Shown here piece by piece: positions 11,577 to 24,239 of a stretch of 64,000 nucleotides of DNA. Positions within the stretch are counted from its first letter, which is position 1. Each line of letters starts with the position of its first letter. The position numbers and the translations under genes are program-made. Source of the stretch: Cristatella mucedo (Eukaryota > Bryozoa > Phylactolaemata > Cristatellidae); NCBI GenBank assembly GCA_009760855.2, contig WPIO01000001.1, forward strand, positions 419,001-483,000, given 5' to 3'. The notes beneath the pieces were generated by a model. It saw nothing but the letters and a program-made list of their open reading frames with translations, had not been told where the DNA came from and did not search any database.

Positions 11577-14500
11577 GTAAGAACTTGAATGCGAGTCGTT
11601 GTAGAATGCTGCAAAGTTCCGTCTAAACTGGCTATTTATTCGTTTCCTTCTTTGATCAGTGAATAAATCATTTCGAGTTTGTGCATACGAATCTTCAACA
11701 GTGATCACTGGGCTCATAGTCTGGTTGGTCAAGAGATGTGCAAGCGACTATTTGATGTAGTTTTTCATATTCATTGATGTAGTCTATTGAAATTTAAAAT
11801 GCCATACAATATGCTAACATTGTATATGATCGTTGGAAAGGTTCTAATAAGACTTGTTTCGCAAGATATTATAAACCCAGTAATCAGCAGCTAAATTATT
11901 AAATTAGTTAAGCTCAGTATACTCTTAGAAATATTTCATGTACAATCACCCATTGCTTATTACTTTTTACCCAGGCTATAGCCTATATTACTGGACAGAC
12001 TCTGTAGCAATGCAACGTGCTCACGTAATTTATGTACACACCAAAGCAAAATAATTGCACTATTTTTCTCATACCTATTGAACTGGTCCTTTAAAGTGAT
12101 AGCTGGTATATTTAATCAGTGGTACCATTGTTGCTATCCCCGTCGGTGTGAGGTCAATTGCTTACCTTTTCATGATTTTTCTGAGCTGTGTGAACACGGA
12201 ACGGATGTCGGCAGTTACGTTTAAGTCAGCTATTGAAGTGATAGTTACATATTAATGTAAGGAAATAATTGCATGCCAAGTGAATTTAAAGTTGTGTGAG
12301 CCCATGAGAATTTTTGCTTGCAGAATTTTGCCTGGAAACGCACTCAGTGCTAGTGGTCTTTTCTGGTCTTGGTAGTGTTATACATGGATGCTGAAGCTCC
12401 AGATCACTCTCAACTGCCAAGCCATTATATTTTATTCGTCAACACTTATGATTTACGAAGTCTCGAGTAATACTGTAAGTGTTACGACTGAGGTTAATTG
12501 TGAACAATGGTTACCATTTTCAAGAGCAGATTAGGCACTCGTACACTTTCTTGGCGAACAGAGGTAACTAATGGCTGGCGATTAATTAACCTTACTTTTG
12601 ACTAAGGAAAGAAAATCTTGTCATTTTATTGAAAATTCTTTCCGGGAATTGACCTCAATAGAAGATTGAACGTCATCCATAGGCAGAACTGTAATTATTA
12701 ATCCTTCAACTTTTAATTACAAGCCACTAAGCCATTGGAAAACATCGCAACATGGCTGGGCTAGTGCTTAAAGTAATTAGCAAGCCCAGAGGTGAAGAAT
12801 GTTGGTTTGGAGTGGCTGGTTGTTCATAGACTATTCTAAGCCATCATCTGTAAGCACATTAGCTCTTAGGAATCTTATAAATTGCTACTTATTTATAGTT
12901 TCTAATTTTAAAGATTTAAAGTTGCTTTTATTGTTCTTTTCACTTTCAAATGCTCCCGTCTCGACGGCCATGAAATATGCTTCTTCACCGCTTGCTTAGG
13001 GTGAACTAGCACACACTAGGTCAGCCAAACCCGCCAGTGATCCTGCCAGACGATGCTGAATATCCTTAAAAACCACAAAGTTGGAAAATGGCTTCCAGCG
13101 GTCGATACAAAATGGCTTAGCATCTACAGTAAAGTGAAAATATAATGGGCCTTTTCTACGGCTAAGGAACTTTGTGAGGCAGCTGATGACATTAGCTAGT
13201 TCTCAGGGCTAATATGAGCATGGCACCTGAGCACAAAAGTGAGCTTTGTCTCTAAATTCTATTAGCACCTGTGTACATCGCAGTAGATAAGCTCGGGTAA
13301 GTATCGACTGAAATCAACCGAATTATCCTTTCTGTGATTAAGCAAAAAACACTAATTCTATCGTATCACCTTGTAATTGATTTAGTGTAAAAGCGAAAGC
13401 CAATCACAAGCACAGCGCTAAATATTGATGCTGAATTTTTATTATTGATGCCACCACTAAAGATGGCTTATGGTGCTGTTGTGAGAGGACTAGGGACTGG
13501 TGCTTTAAATAGTTAGCAAACTGAAGTGGAAGAGCAAGTTGATTCGGTATCGTCAGTGCTTTGTGTTCTATAGATGATTTTGGGTCAATATGATCAGCTC
13601 ATAAGGTACTGAGAGTCCAAAAAAATTACCGACAATATAGTACCATAAATTTAAAATAGAAAAACTAATTTTTCTATAATCAGGCGAAATGCTGCAAACG
13701 GAGGTGCAACTCTTCGAATTGGAAGGAATATATAGCTATTGAAATCTTTTTGTTGTGCTGGATTTTCTTGTGCTGTGGGTTATTAGATAAAAGGAATGTA
13801 CTCCTCTGCTGTCCCACATTTCAGTCGTCAGTACGTGTAATTTATTTTGAATTTTAAAAGAGATCATCTAATTCACTATTCTTACTAGTCGCATGGTCCA
13901 CGCATTGCTCTTATTTTAAGGGTGTTTCTGCACCCTAAGAAATAGACGATTTGGTAATCTCTTAGCGATCAAGCTGTAGTCAAGAATGATAGTTTAGCTG
14001 AAAACTAAATGCTCGTGCAGCACGTTCCTTGTCAAATCTTCTGTTTAACAGAGAGCTGACGAGAGGGTTGGCTACACCCACACAAAGATAAGGACATGGA
14101 TTGTTTTCCCGAGCCTTCTCAGTGCTAAATGAGGGAATACATAGGTCTTTGAATCTAGCGACATAATTCACCACAGTCAGAGTTTTTGCTTAAATGGAGC
14201 ACCTGCTAGCAAAGTTTCACTGCTCTAACCCTCCGACTTAGGATCTCTAAGTAGGAGCAGAGCTAAAATCGCTGGAACGGAACTTTAAATGCTGGCTTGG
14301 CTGAGAGCCGTGTATAAAAGCCACTACCAGTTCTCTGCAACTCTCTCAATACAAGACAGGCACTTGGATACTTGCCAATTAATTAAAATAACAGTCGAGA
14401 CATTGTCATTTACAAAGGGAGAATCATGCTACTAGCTCTAAATTTTTAAAATACTTTGATGATTTTGAATTGTTGTCCATCAAAATGACCACAATGAGAG

Positions 14501-17500
14501 GAACAATTAAAAAATGATCGAAGCCCCATTTATTTTTGTTTGTAAAAGAATTTCTGTAGCTTTTACTATCAGACCAGCAAGCAATTGCCGTGACAGAAAA
14601 TGTCATCTCTAAGGCGGTCCGTAGGGTTTTAATTTCACGTTATATGATATATGATGCTATATGATATCCCATGATGGAAGTTCCGAGAAAGCATCTTATA
14701 ATCAAATATGTCATCCAGTCACCTCGGAGGCGTGCAGACCTTCTTTAGCGATGCCAGTGGAGGCCTTCTTGCGAACTGAGCGGAATGATTGGCTTACAAC
14801 TGGCTGTCAAAGTGTTAGGTGCACATGTATGCTTGGCTTCGTTCAATCACGAGTTTCACTTTAAACAGGAAGTTATATCTTGATACATTAGCATCTATAA
14901 ACATAAACACTAAAATAAAAATATAAGCAAATCAAATTAATTTTTTAGATTTTCACATACGTTCTAAAACATTCTTTGTGATGTTCGTAGCAAGATTGAG
15001 ATTCTAATGCATTGTTACTTGTAAAAATGCAGCATTCTACACACCATACCAGAGATCGGCTCTCGAAGAGAACGTTTTAATTGGCTTGAAGAAGCGCTAC
15101 CCATGACCCCTAACTTCTGTTCATATACTACTGAAGCCTTTAATTCCTAGCAACACTACCTAGGACTCTTTCAGATTTGGTGACATAAAAGTAGCTCATT
15201 CGTATATTTTCATCTAAGCCTAGGCTTATACTTAAATTCCATCACTCAAACTGATCAAAGGAAAGGCTTCCATACAGTAAAATTATGGTGACTTTAGATT
15301 ATTGTTTCTCATGCATTTTGCTATACAAAGTTTAGAATGACTTTTAATCTTGAAATATGTAGTGGGGGCTCATAGCTCAATGGTAAGTTTGATGATAAAT
15401 GTAAATCGTTTGTTGAGTTTTTGAAAGCAGTGCATTAATTTTTATCACACAATATTGGTACTTCAATAGAAATGCATGAGTCTTGTTACTATTGCTTTAA
15501 ATTTCACTAGTTTAACCATCTTATTCAGCCATCATCTTATGCGGCCTTTTCCGGCAATATATTAATACGAGTTTTTAAATGTGATAATATTTTTAAGCCA
15601 TTAATAATTGTTTATTACTTTGTCGGAAACCAAAGTTACTACAGGAATACGTGGATGCTGCAGAAAGTAATGAACCTGCGCGGACGGCAGCTGCTAAGTA
15701 GAACGATAAGAGTCCGCGGGCAATGCACGACTCGTGCTTGGTTGAAAAACTACTGAATTATTAGTTTCTGAGGAGGAAACTTGCAGTTATGGCTTCAAGA
15801 AAGCAGATGATAGTTTTGGCACAGCCAAAAGACTGCTTCTCATTGAAGTAAACTAATAAGTGTTCCTGCAAAGTTTTGCTCAATTTTAACGCAATACTTA
15901 ACGCAATTAAAAGCGTATTTTCAGACGTTCTTAGACTTTGAGAGTCGAACGGAAGATTAAAATTAAAGTTTTTTATTTTTTGAGTTACAGAGTAAAGGAT
16001 TTCGATAAGGCATTAACACGTCGATTGTAATATCAATTTTGAACACAATTTGTATTACTTAAGTAATTTATTAGTAGCTGAATCTGGTAAAATCTCTTTA
16101 AGTCCTAAAAGCGAGTTTTTTTAGAACTCAAAATAATAATATCCAGTTAAGGTTGGACTTGCAATAGTAATGATAAAGTGAATAATTACAGTACAACTTC
16201 GATCATGTTAAATTATTGTAGAACGTTATCTGCATGCAAATACTTACACTATTCCACCAATATAAAAAAATAGTAGGTTTTTGATTGATTACCTGCTATC
16301 GTGCTTGGACGACGTCAAATGAATGTGAATTTAGTACTACGCTTTGAAAACTGGATGAACGGACACCTAAGCACTCATTCAGCAATCTGGTAATAGGAAG
16401 ACGGATTTGTGCACTGAATAATACATGTATATTATATTATATTCTATAATTAGTATATTCTATTTTTTTAGATACTATTTCATCATTTTATTCATTCATT
16501 ATCTCAAGTCTTTTTTCATCAAAGAAGGCTGAAAGACCGAGCCTATAATATCTAAGGAGTCAGACCTCTCAGCATTGGCTAGTAAATGGTTTACAGTCTT
16601 ATAAATCTGTTTAGGGTCCGATTGGCAGGAATTCAGCTTTCGGATGAAAAAGAAGCCCTTGCTTTTTTAACCTTTAGGGTGTAAACTCAAAGGAAGTCTT
16701 TGAAATTGACTAGATTTGCACCAGACCCGATTTCTTAAAACGACGTTCAAGCCTGCGCATAACCCGGCGCATCTTTAAGAATTTTTTTGTAAATTGAAAG
16801 GAATCTTCATGAGTTTTACCTCGGATAGACAGAACGGGAGCATGCTTGTCAAAAGCACTCCCGTGTGTCATGTCCATTGCATCAGTGATGGTATCGAAGC
16901 TGCCGGTCGAGTCTGAATGCAAATTAAGAAGACCTGCATCACAAACAGATTTAAAAATCTTGTCAATGCTAATGCTTTGTAAGTTACGTCGTTTGATAAG
17001 TTCGACATTACCCTGTACTTACAAAGGAGCAGGAACAGTAAACGAGACCAACCTATAATATGAGAGGGTTAGTGGGCACACTAAATTCCTCCCACGGCTA
17101 GAGATTGGCCTCGGGCGACACCTTTCGCGGTGTGGACCTTTACCTGATTTCTCCGTGATACCGTCGGGTATTCCGCTGCTATCTTTGCTATGACTATTTA
17201 CGAGCTGTCCTCTGATATGCTCTGCAGGTCCTAAACTGTGTAACTCGCTTCCACAATTCTTACGCAACGACAACTGCTCTCCTACTGCCGACTATGGCTC
17301 ATCCTTTTCAGCGGTCCTGAGCTTCTACTTACATGTTACTCACTCCCTCAACTGCTCTCCTGACTCTTCTATGCTTCCCACTTTCTCTTTGTTGCGTGAG
17401 ACGAAGTCTTTTGGCAACCGAATGCGTACCGAAAGCCGCTTAGGCTGTGAGTGTGCTATACAAAACTCTTTTGCGTAACACTCACATTGTCTTTATGACT

Positions 17501-19224
17501 TTGTGGAGTTACAGACGGAGATACATAGGGTAATTTTTGGCAGTAGCTTGGTGGAAATTTAACATGTAATTCTTTTCTTCTTCATTTCAAAATATGTATC
17601 TAGATAATTCTTTGTTACGACACCTAAGCCGTACGCATTTTTACATTTTTAGGAAGACAACTGATAATCAATATAAAACGTTTTGGATTATGAGTCACTA
17701 ACTTCGCCACTTCCGTTTAAAAGCCATGACCAACTTCACCAAAAGTCTGTTAATACAATCTAGAATTACCCTTAAACTATAAGCATTATGACATCTGTTA
17801 CAAATAAAGCTCCACCAATCATAGGGCGTTGGCCCATGTGTTGAATTGGATTTACAAACGATGTGGTAATGAGTGAATAATCACGATGGCTTTTTAGGTA
17901 ATTAAAAAGCCTTCTGCTCTGAAATATCCAAAGTTAATAGCGACGACGTAATAGATTATGCTTAGTGTTTAACTAATAAACCGACAAGCAAACATGTCTG
18001 TCTGTTGTCTCACTGATATGTTTACTTTTTTTGAGCCAGAGTAAGAGACAATACATTGTGTTCTCGTGCCATTTTTAATCAATGCAATTAGAGGGTTATT
18101 TTTTCAACATAACACATCATTAATTACATAAGTAACAGCATGTGTTAAATACCAACCATTCAAATATGTTTCTTTATAGCGTATATAAAGTGCCTAGAAA
18201 GAGCTTAAAAGTTCTCTGAATCCGCATGACCAATTTGTTATTATTAATACTATTTTTTTTAAGGAAAATAAGTTTAATGTAAGCAGTTAGGTCATGGTAA
18301 AAAATGATTTAAAGCGATAATTTAATTATCGAATAGTATAAAAAATTGAATCTGCACTCAAATACATTTTAATTTTTCAGATTTCTAGAGACTGATTGTG
18401 TATGTTTTAATCCACAGATGGCTTGCCGGATAGTGCTTTCACAGCAAGTTCAGTTTACCCAAACCCTAACGTCGTCCCAAAGAATGCAAGGATGCGTAGC
18501 CCTATAGGTCAATTATGGGCTGCACAGCTTCCAAACATAGATTCTGCTCCGTACATCCAATTCGATTTTTCATCCCGTCGAAAGGTAAGTTTGACTCAAA
18601 AAGCCCTTTTAACATAGCTTTCAAACTTCTATTGACATTGTATGCCTTATCTAATGCCTGGCTCAATTTGTTTCTTCCAAGATTAAACAAATTGCCACAG
18701 CCGGAAGATCAGACCTGAATCAGTTCGTGAGGACTTACAAGATCTCAACGAGTCGGGATGGTTCAACATTCGTGGACTACAAAGAAAACGGGAGAACTCG
18801 GGTAAACATCAGAGCACTGTAGAATTTTGCCACTAGAAAATGTATGTTATCTTACTCATTTCACTTTATTAATTTAAATACGTCGTCTTATAATGCGTTT
18901 GTGTTGAAGGAAAACCCTAGAAAGTAAAGCAATTCAGAAACTTAGGAGTAACGTGTAATCAGAGGTTGTAATACTGCAATATTTAGCCATTTTAGATGCC
19001 AATTAGCCTGCTATGTTTGTAACCTCAATATTTAGAGTGAACGCCTTTGCATTGGAAAAATTAATTTGTTTATATTTTTGTAGGTATTTCGTGGTAATAT
19101 GGATTCCAGCAGTATAGAGAAAAACACTCTACGAAAGCCCATCGTCGGCGTACGAGCCTTACGGCTTCATGTTCTCTCTTTCTTCAATCACCCAGTCACC
19201 AAAGTTGAAGTTTTTGGCTGCTAA
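11465..19224 (+). CDS. Secreted single-domain F5/8C (discoidin) protein, copy 1
   Basis: Four exons (11465-11576, 18418-18584, 18682-18801, 19084-19224) join to a 179-residue protein with intron phases 1, 0, 0. Residues 1-23 are a hydrophobic signal peptide ([20 protein letters not shown]...). Residues 32-179 form one F5/8 type C domain: it opens with [18 protein letters not shown], has [11 protein letters not shown] in the core, then [12 protein letters not shown] and [11 protein letters not shown], and closes with KVEVFGC. Cys32 and Cys179 are placed for the domain's usual N-to-C disulfide. No transmembrane segment or second domain is seen. Family knowledge: discoidin domains bind carbohydrates, phospholipids or proteins outside cells. 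Inference: a small secreted lectin-like or adhesion protein; the ligand is unknown. The first intron is 6.8 kb and full of repeats; the others are 97 and 282 bp. A paralogue lies at 43365-55119. Confidence 0.9.
11577..12149. other. Start of intron 1, copy 1
   Basis: Intronic, aligns with 43477-44040. Contains nothing recognisable. Confidence 0.6.
12150..14330. repeat. Family C unit 1 (~2 kb), within intron 1 of copy 1
   Basis: Landmarks in order: AGCTATTGAAGTGAT, ACTAGCACACACTAGGTCAGCC, TTCTGTGATTAAGC, GTGAGAGGACTAGGGACTGGTGCTTTAAATAG, TTGTTGTGCTGGATTTTCTTGTGCTGTGGG, ATGAGGGAATACATAGG. The same order occurs in the other C units. No conserved open frame. Confidence 0.75.
14330..16514. other. 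Intron 1 of copy 1, conserved non-coding
   Basis: Aligns with 47990-50390 apart from a ~240 bp stretch present only in block 2 (48385-48625). 14700-14880 is especially well conserved. No gene recognised. Confidence 0.6.
16515..17522 (-). mobile_element. Block-1 copy of the same LINE, truncated
   Basis: The minus strand 16710-16922 encodes the endonuclease-RT linker (AFDKHAPVLSIRG, RRLERRFKKSGLVQ). The plus strand 17210-17470 carries the matching sense 3' part (SAGPKLC-like, with gctctgcaggtcctaaactgtg). It corresponds to 52405-53429; the equivalent of 50395-52400, including the RT and the GT microsatellite, has been deleted. The right flank keeps the target repeat ACATAGGGTAA at 17523-17533. 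Confidence 0.75.
17534..18417. other. End of intron 1, copy 1
   Basis: Aligns with 53441-54311 and with 62890-63762 of block 3. Nothing coding seen. Confidence 0.6.
18418..18584 (+). CDS. Copy 1 exon 2: variable N-terminal half of the discoidin domain
   Basis: 167 nt between acceptor tccacag and donor gtaagt. Encodes [12 protein letters not shown] through [11 protein letters not shown]. An open frame continues a little into the intron, but the donor and the paralogue set the boundary. This is the exon that differs most between the two genes. Confidence 0.9.
18682..18801 (+). CDS. Copy 1 exon 3: discoidin domain core
   Basis: 120 nt (40 codons) after acceptor ttcttccaag, ending before donor gtaaac, which lacks the consensus G at +5. 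Encodes [26 protein letters not shown] and [10 protein letters not shown]. These match the discoidin core strands (typically I..I.TQGR, then Y.L.YS.DG, then Y.ENG). Only two residues differ from copy 2. Confidence 0.9.
19084..19224 (+). CDS. Copy 1 exon 4: C-terminal end of the discoidin domain
   Basis: 141 nt including stop TAA at 19222-19224, after acceptor ttttgtag. Encodes VFRGNMDSSSIEKN, then a segment with [15 protein letters not shown] and the closing VEVFGC. The final Cys immediately before the stop is the usual closing cysteine of the fold. Confidence 0.9.
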   Translation, partial: VFRGNMDSSSIEKNTLRKPIVGVRALRLHVLSFFNHPVTKVEVFGC

Positions 19225-19268
19225 TATTCTTGAGCCATTCCTTCTAAAATCGTTAGAGGAAAGGCTCA

Positions 19269-19274
19269 AATAAA
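19269..19274 (+). promoter_or_regulatory. Polyadenylation signal AATAAA, copy 1
   Basis: A canonical AATAAA lies 45 bp after the stop codon, followed by a T-rich stretch. The same arrangement follows copy 2. Confidence 0.75.
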
Positions 19275-22029
19275 GCTTTATCTTGTATTTCAAGTTTTTA
19301 AGTCACCTTACAACAGCAATAGGAACCTATCGTATTTAAGTTCACACCAGCAGCATCAAGTGATTATATTTAATACCCCAATCTATGCTGCGTTTGATTT
19401 CACTGCTGTCAGGTTTTGAGCTCTAGTTTTTTTTGTAATGCTCTTCATCGCTAGAAACCTTTGTATTCTGCTTGGATGATTAGATTGAAGGCTACCTGGG
19501 TTGGCATAACTTATTTCGGTATGAAAAAAGTTAGCACAGCAGAATTTCAATGATTGCAAAGTGGGATTAGAGGCAATAGATATTCTAAGACGTGGCATTA
19601 CATAGTTTCAAAGACTATTAAGTGTTCCAGCAAAAATTATAATGAGAATTTAATTATTTCAGCACTAGTGTCGTAAGAGTTTTAATCCATCTCCCCCTAA
19701 TTGGCAAACGGAGACCCTGTCTGTTGAGACCAATCGGATGTAGGGTATAGCACTGAGTAGCTGATTTTGCACTTTTTCCTGACGTAGGGTCAGACTTCCA
19801 GGACTTGATTTACTGCTTCTGGCTAAGCCAGATGAGTTAGACCAGTTACCAAAATCCACGGCACAATTCACCGTAATGCACTCTAACGAAACTAGAATCG
19901 ACAAGATATCGGCGTTTTTGAACTTAAATTGCTATCGCATATTTTAGTACGTATTCCAGTTTGTTGCCGACAAAATTTCACTTCGTTGTGTGCTTGCTCA
20001 CGCATGGATGAGGGCGGCAGAGACGTATGATTGTACTGCAGTCCACCTCAATCAATCACTATCTAATATTGGCTCCTCAAATCAGATATAAGCTTTTCAA
20101 AGCTCCAACAAGTTTTGAATAATAAATATTTCTACATTTAAAGTTTACCCACGTATATTTGAATCGTTCCCCAAACGAATTCTCACACAATCAACTTAAA
20201 TAGATTACAGTAGCACTGGACAATACAACAATCCTCATAATCCTCCACAAAGCGACCATAAATCACACAATAAACGATCCAAGCATGATTACACACAGCT
20301 TTACTCGTCGCTGACAGTTTACTCCAACAATTTTACTAAAATTGCCTCGAAAATTTTGAAAGGCACTGTGATCGACTGTAATTTGCCAGGCCAATATGGT
20401 AATCCACCGGGTTGTGTTACAAAAAGCCCCAAAATCGGGTTTCGATACTCTAATTTTGAATACACACTTTAAAGGACTATTTTAATGGTGCAACGATATT
20501 ATATATGAAATAGTTTTTCAAATCCAATCTTGAGAAATGCATGGCAATCTTTAGAAATTAATTGGCAGAAAACATCAGTCTACCACAATCCGTGGCAAAT
20601 TGACGGCAAATCGGCCGAGCGAGGTTCCGATTGACATCTCATGTAAAATTATATTGTGTTTAAAATGAAATCACAAAATATTCAAGCTATTGTGGTCGCA
20701 AAGTACTGATATTCCTTGAAAATCCTCAGTAATGGCAACCGCGAATACAGCAATCCATGGCAAATCGAATAGAAACTAGCTGCACCAAGCTCCAGTTCTC
20801 ATTCCACATAACATCATCTTACTTGGCACGGACATAGTTTCAACCCATTGCGTGCATCCCATCTCGGGCAATGCATAGAAATCGATGTCAATGGCATGAG
20901 CAACTACGGCAAGGAGAGTGGCATGGCTAAGCTCAACGTTTTAAATATTACACTGCACTGCGTTTAAATTGCAACCAAAACATTTAAACCAACCTCACAC
21001 GTAAAACTGCAAAAAATGAGATGCATTCAGCAGCAATATCCCTTGATAATTTCAGAATAATCGAAAAAGAGAACACAAACTGGCTTAAAAAGCTACCATT
21101 GCCATTGAATTTAAGATTTCGCTGCTTTCAAATTGAAACCTTGAACTTTGCAAGCTGCGTTGCTAGGTAGCTGCCGGCAACGCCAAGAAACCTACAGCTA
21201 TGGTCGGGGCCAGTACCAAAATTCGTGGACAATCGGCAAGATTGGCTGTGCGAAGTTTCACTTGTTATTCCATCCATCATCTAAGTGTGGGCAAGCATTA
21301 ATCGTACCCTTTATGGGCTTTTAATGGACAGCGAAGCACGGTAATAGACGGAAATGGCCTACGAAAATACGGCATTACATAACTGTGAGTTACAAACAAA
21401 CCAACCGACGTATAAGAAGGTTCAAAATTTCTAGCATATTAAAGATCACTGTATTTAAAATGCAACCACGTCGTTTCAATTAATCGTCAATGTCAAATTT
21501 AAGGCTCACAGCTCCAGTTATCATGCCACATAACCCCTTTCAAGCAATCGTGGTCAGACAATTGAGGGCCAAACACACCAATCTATGGCAATGGTACGGC
21601 TTTTACCACAATCTTTTTGAAATTGACAGCAAAAAACTCCAATTATCATCGCAAATAGACGGAAAGGTTCTTAGCAATACTTTCATTTGGATTGATCTCT
21701 GTTGCATATTCTTTTTTGGTTGCATTACGTCAACGCCATTTGTGTAGTGCTAGCCCCTGTCACTGCATTGCAATAAATGGTAATGGCCCTTGCTAATCCA
21801 GCAATCTCCTGCAATCCGTCAAGACTAAGCCACAAATAGGCAATGCAAAGCCAAAATACACATCGACTATTATCTCTCACTATTTTTGAAATTTTGTCAC
21901 TCCATTTGAACAACACGGGTAATTTGCATTTTGAGCAATGGAAAGCTCTCGAGTGGTAATCCTAGGGATAATAATGCAATTTATTTCAACCTATAAAAAT
22001 CACCATTACATTGGAAGTGCGAAGAATTG
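19275..22029. other. Downstream of discoidin copy 1, no gene seen
   Basis: Aligns with 55170-57389. The part 20455-21220 is absent from block 2 and consists of degenerate repeats of a unit holding CTCCAGTTCTCATTCCACATAACATC-like and GGCAATCCRTGGCAAATC-like phrases. Confidence 0.55.
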
Positions 22030-22757
22030 ATAATAATAATAATACCATACTTGATAAAGCTCCCTCAGAGAACTCAGTCTCTTTATAGGTACTTTACATT
22101 AGCTGCAAAGGAAACAGGATCAAATGGTTAGTTCTAGCATGCTCGACAAACTACAAGAATAACCTGGTTATTAGTGGGTGATATGCACAGAGTAGGCATG
22201 CAAGCTTGGTTAGTGGCACCAACACAGTGTCAGCAAGCATAAGCACAAAAAGGATTAATCACAACGATCCACCAAATGCTGTTATAAATAGTTGCGTTTT
22301 AAGTCTCTTTTTAAATGGTGGTCAACTCACGGGATGTCGTGATACAAGTCGGGAGTAAGTTCCGGCTTTGAAGGCGTACGAACTGGTCTTCGAAGTATTT
22401 CAGGATTGCACGAGGTATAGGTAAACAGACAGATTCCGAAAAGCTGGCGATTCGATGCTTAGCCTGTTGGGAATTAAATCTGATAAGTAGCCTGGAGCCA
22501 AAGATTGGAGCGACCAAAAAGTGTAAGACAGAACCATGAATCGCTTACCTGTCAGCAGTCGCAGTAGGGGATGGAAGCAAGCCAGGCGAGTCTACGTGTT
22601 GCTTGACTGGTAGCCAGTGCAGGTCGGTGAGAAGTGGGATGATGTGGCAACTACAACACTTACGGCAGACAAGCCTAGCTGCAACGTTATGTACCAGTTG
22701 TAAGTTGTACCATTTGCACCATGCTAATATGTACAGCGACAGCCATTTACAACTCAT
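22030..22757 (-). mobile_element. Antisense LINE 3' fragment, block 1
   Basis: On the minus strand, from 22757 to 22311, broken frames encode VHNVAARLVCRKCCSCH, DLHWLPVKQ and SFSESVCLPIPR, the same C-terminal LINE region as at 28117-28533. The 3' UTR follows and ends at an ATT tail (ATTATTATTATC on the minus strand) near 22030. It is the same family as 27616-28793 and is decayed. Confidence 0.78.
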
Positions 22758-22900
22758 AATGGATTATTTCAACTACCACTAACCATTCAATCGTGCTTCC
22801 TGTACTACGAATGCAAAGTTTTAGAAAGAGGTGGAACTCTCCGATGAAGGTGTAACATGTGCATTATTTATTTTATCATTATTACCAGGTTTTCAGGAGA
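22690..22900 (+). repeat. Sense LINE 3' tail, block 1
   Basis: ACCATTTGCACCATGCTAATATG, CACTAACCATTCAATCGTGCTTCC and TAGAAAGAG match the LINE 3' UTR at 28534-28793. It lies head-to-head with the antisense fragment at 22030-22757. Confidence 0.6.
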
Positions 22901-24239
22901 TTATTCCGTAAAGTTCAATTGAAAATTAATTAAACTGAAGTCAACGTGCGAAAATGGTTAAATTGCTGAACTCTTAACTGTAATTCTTCTGTTAAGTTTG
23001 ATTTGTGGATTATTTGATATCAATATTTGTCTAACGGTGCCGCATATTCCGTGGGTCAGCAGCTGGTTATGTCATGCAATGTGTGAGAGCTCGTATAACG
23101 CTGTATTCATACTACGGATATATTAGATGCACAGTCTGTATATCAAGCAGTGCCTAAAACCCAAAGATATATCAGATATGGTTGAATTCAAGTGTAAAAT
23201 AATGTGCTGTTACTCTAGGCCATCCAAACTTGTATTAGGATTGCAAGTAGAGCTTCCTGTTAAGGCTCTTTCAGAATTTCACATGAAAACCTTTTCAGCT
23301 TAAAAAAGAATAAACCTATTTAGATGCCTTCTATTTACCAGTGTATCAGTAAACTTAGTTGTTGAGCTTCGGAATTAATCCTAGCTATTGCCGTTTTCCC
23401 CCAGGGAACAAAGACATTGCTCTTGTCTTCCCATGCAGCGTCTTTAAATTTGAGCAAATCCAATATATAGCAAGTGAAGTGTTAAGTGCTGGTGCAGCTG
23501 ACAGCCGTGGGTTCATGCAACCACGAGCTCTAGCTTATTCTCACGCTAAAATTTATTTCCCCAGGACAAGCGGTGTTGATTCACCTAACCTTACTGACAT
23601 ACGTTTATAGCAAATTTTTACCTAATCTTTTGGCTGCCACCTTAAGTCAGGGAAGATACCTTCTCCTTGCAGTCCAATTGCTGACAAATATTAGGAAGAC
23701 AGCTCAAAATATTGATATTTACAGAGCACTAATGCAAGCTACAGTCTCTACGTTATCGCAATCGTTTAATGACATGGCCGTTTACCGAGCGCATTGGTCA
23801 GATAAAAAGATAATTTTTGAAAAATCAAAATAATTTCTTGCACACATATAGTTAGTGCTTGCTTTATTCTGCATTGAGGAATACAAACCAGTGCTGGAGA
23901 AAGCCAATGCTATGTCAAAGGCTGACGTTAACGCTTCTATTTCTACAGAAGGTTATCCCAGAGTGCGACTTTACTAGAAAAAAGTAAGGTGAAGTCAATT
24001 AGGGTGGTAGTAAGCTCAATCGGAACATGCTAGTATCAGATAGATTGAGCAGTCTGTCTGAAACTAAAAACAGCACGTTTTAGAAGTATTGCTGACATAT
24101 CTACTTGATTTTGATGAGCTCTACTGGCAAAATGCAAGGCACAGACAATCAGGCTGATAGTAACCTCAATCGGAACATACTCGTACCAGAAAGATTAAGA
24201 TGTGTGCCTGAAACTACAAGCAGCATGTTTTAGAAATTT
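22901..24239. other. Downstream spacer, block 1, no gene recognised
   Basis: Aligns with 58190-59550. From about 23510 the two blocks become almost identical. 24000-24075 and 24148-24235 are a diverged local duplication containing CTCAATCGGAACAT. Confidence 0.55.

Noticed and set aside
18423-18718. Open frames on both strands over 18423-18718
   Set aside because: These are exon 2 or 3 of the discoidin gene read into introns, or antisense shadows.
22030-22900. Head-to-head LINE pieces resembling twin priming
   Set aside because: The antisense piece includes its own 3' tail, which an inverted 5' segment would not have, so two separate insertions are more likely.
23573-23833. 86-codon frame almost identical to 58880-59140
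   Set aside because: The whole surrounding non-coding tract is equally similar, so conservation does not indicate coding; no signal peptide, domain or splice context.
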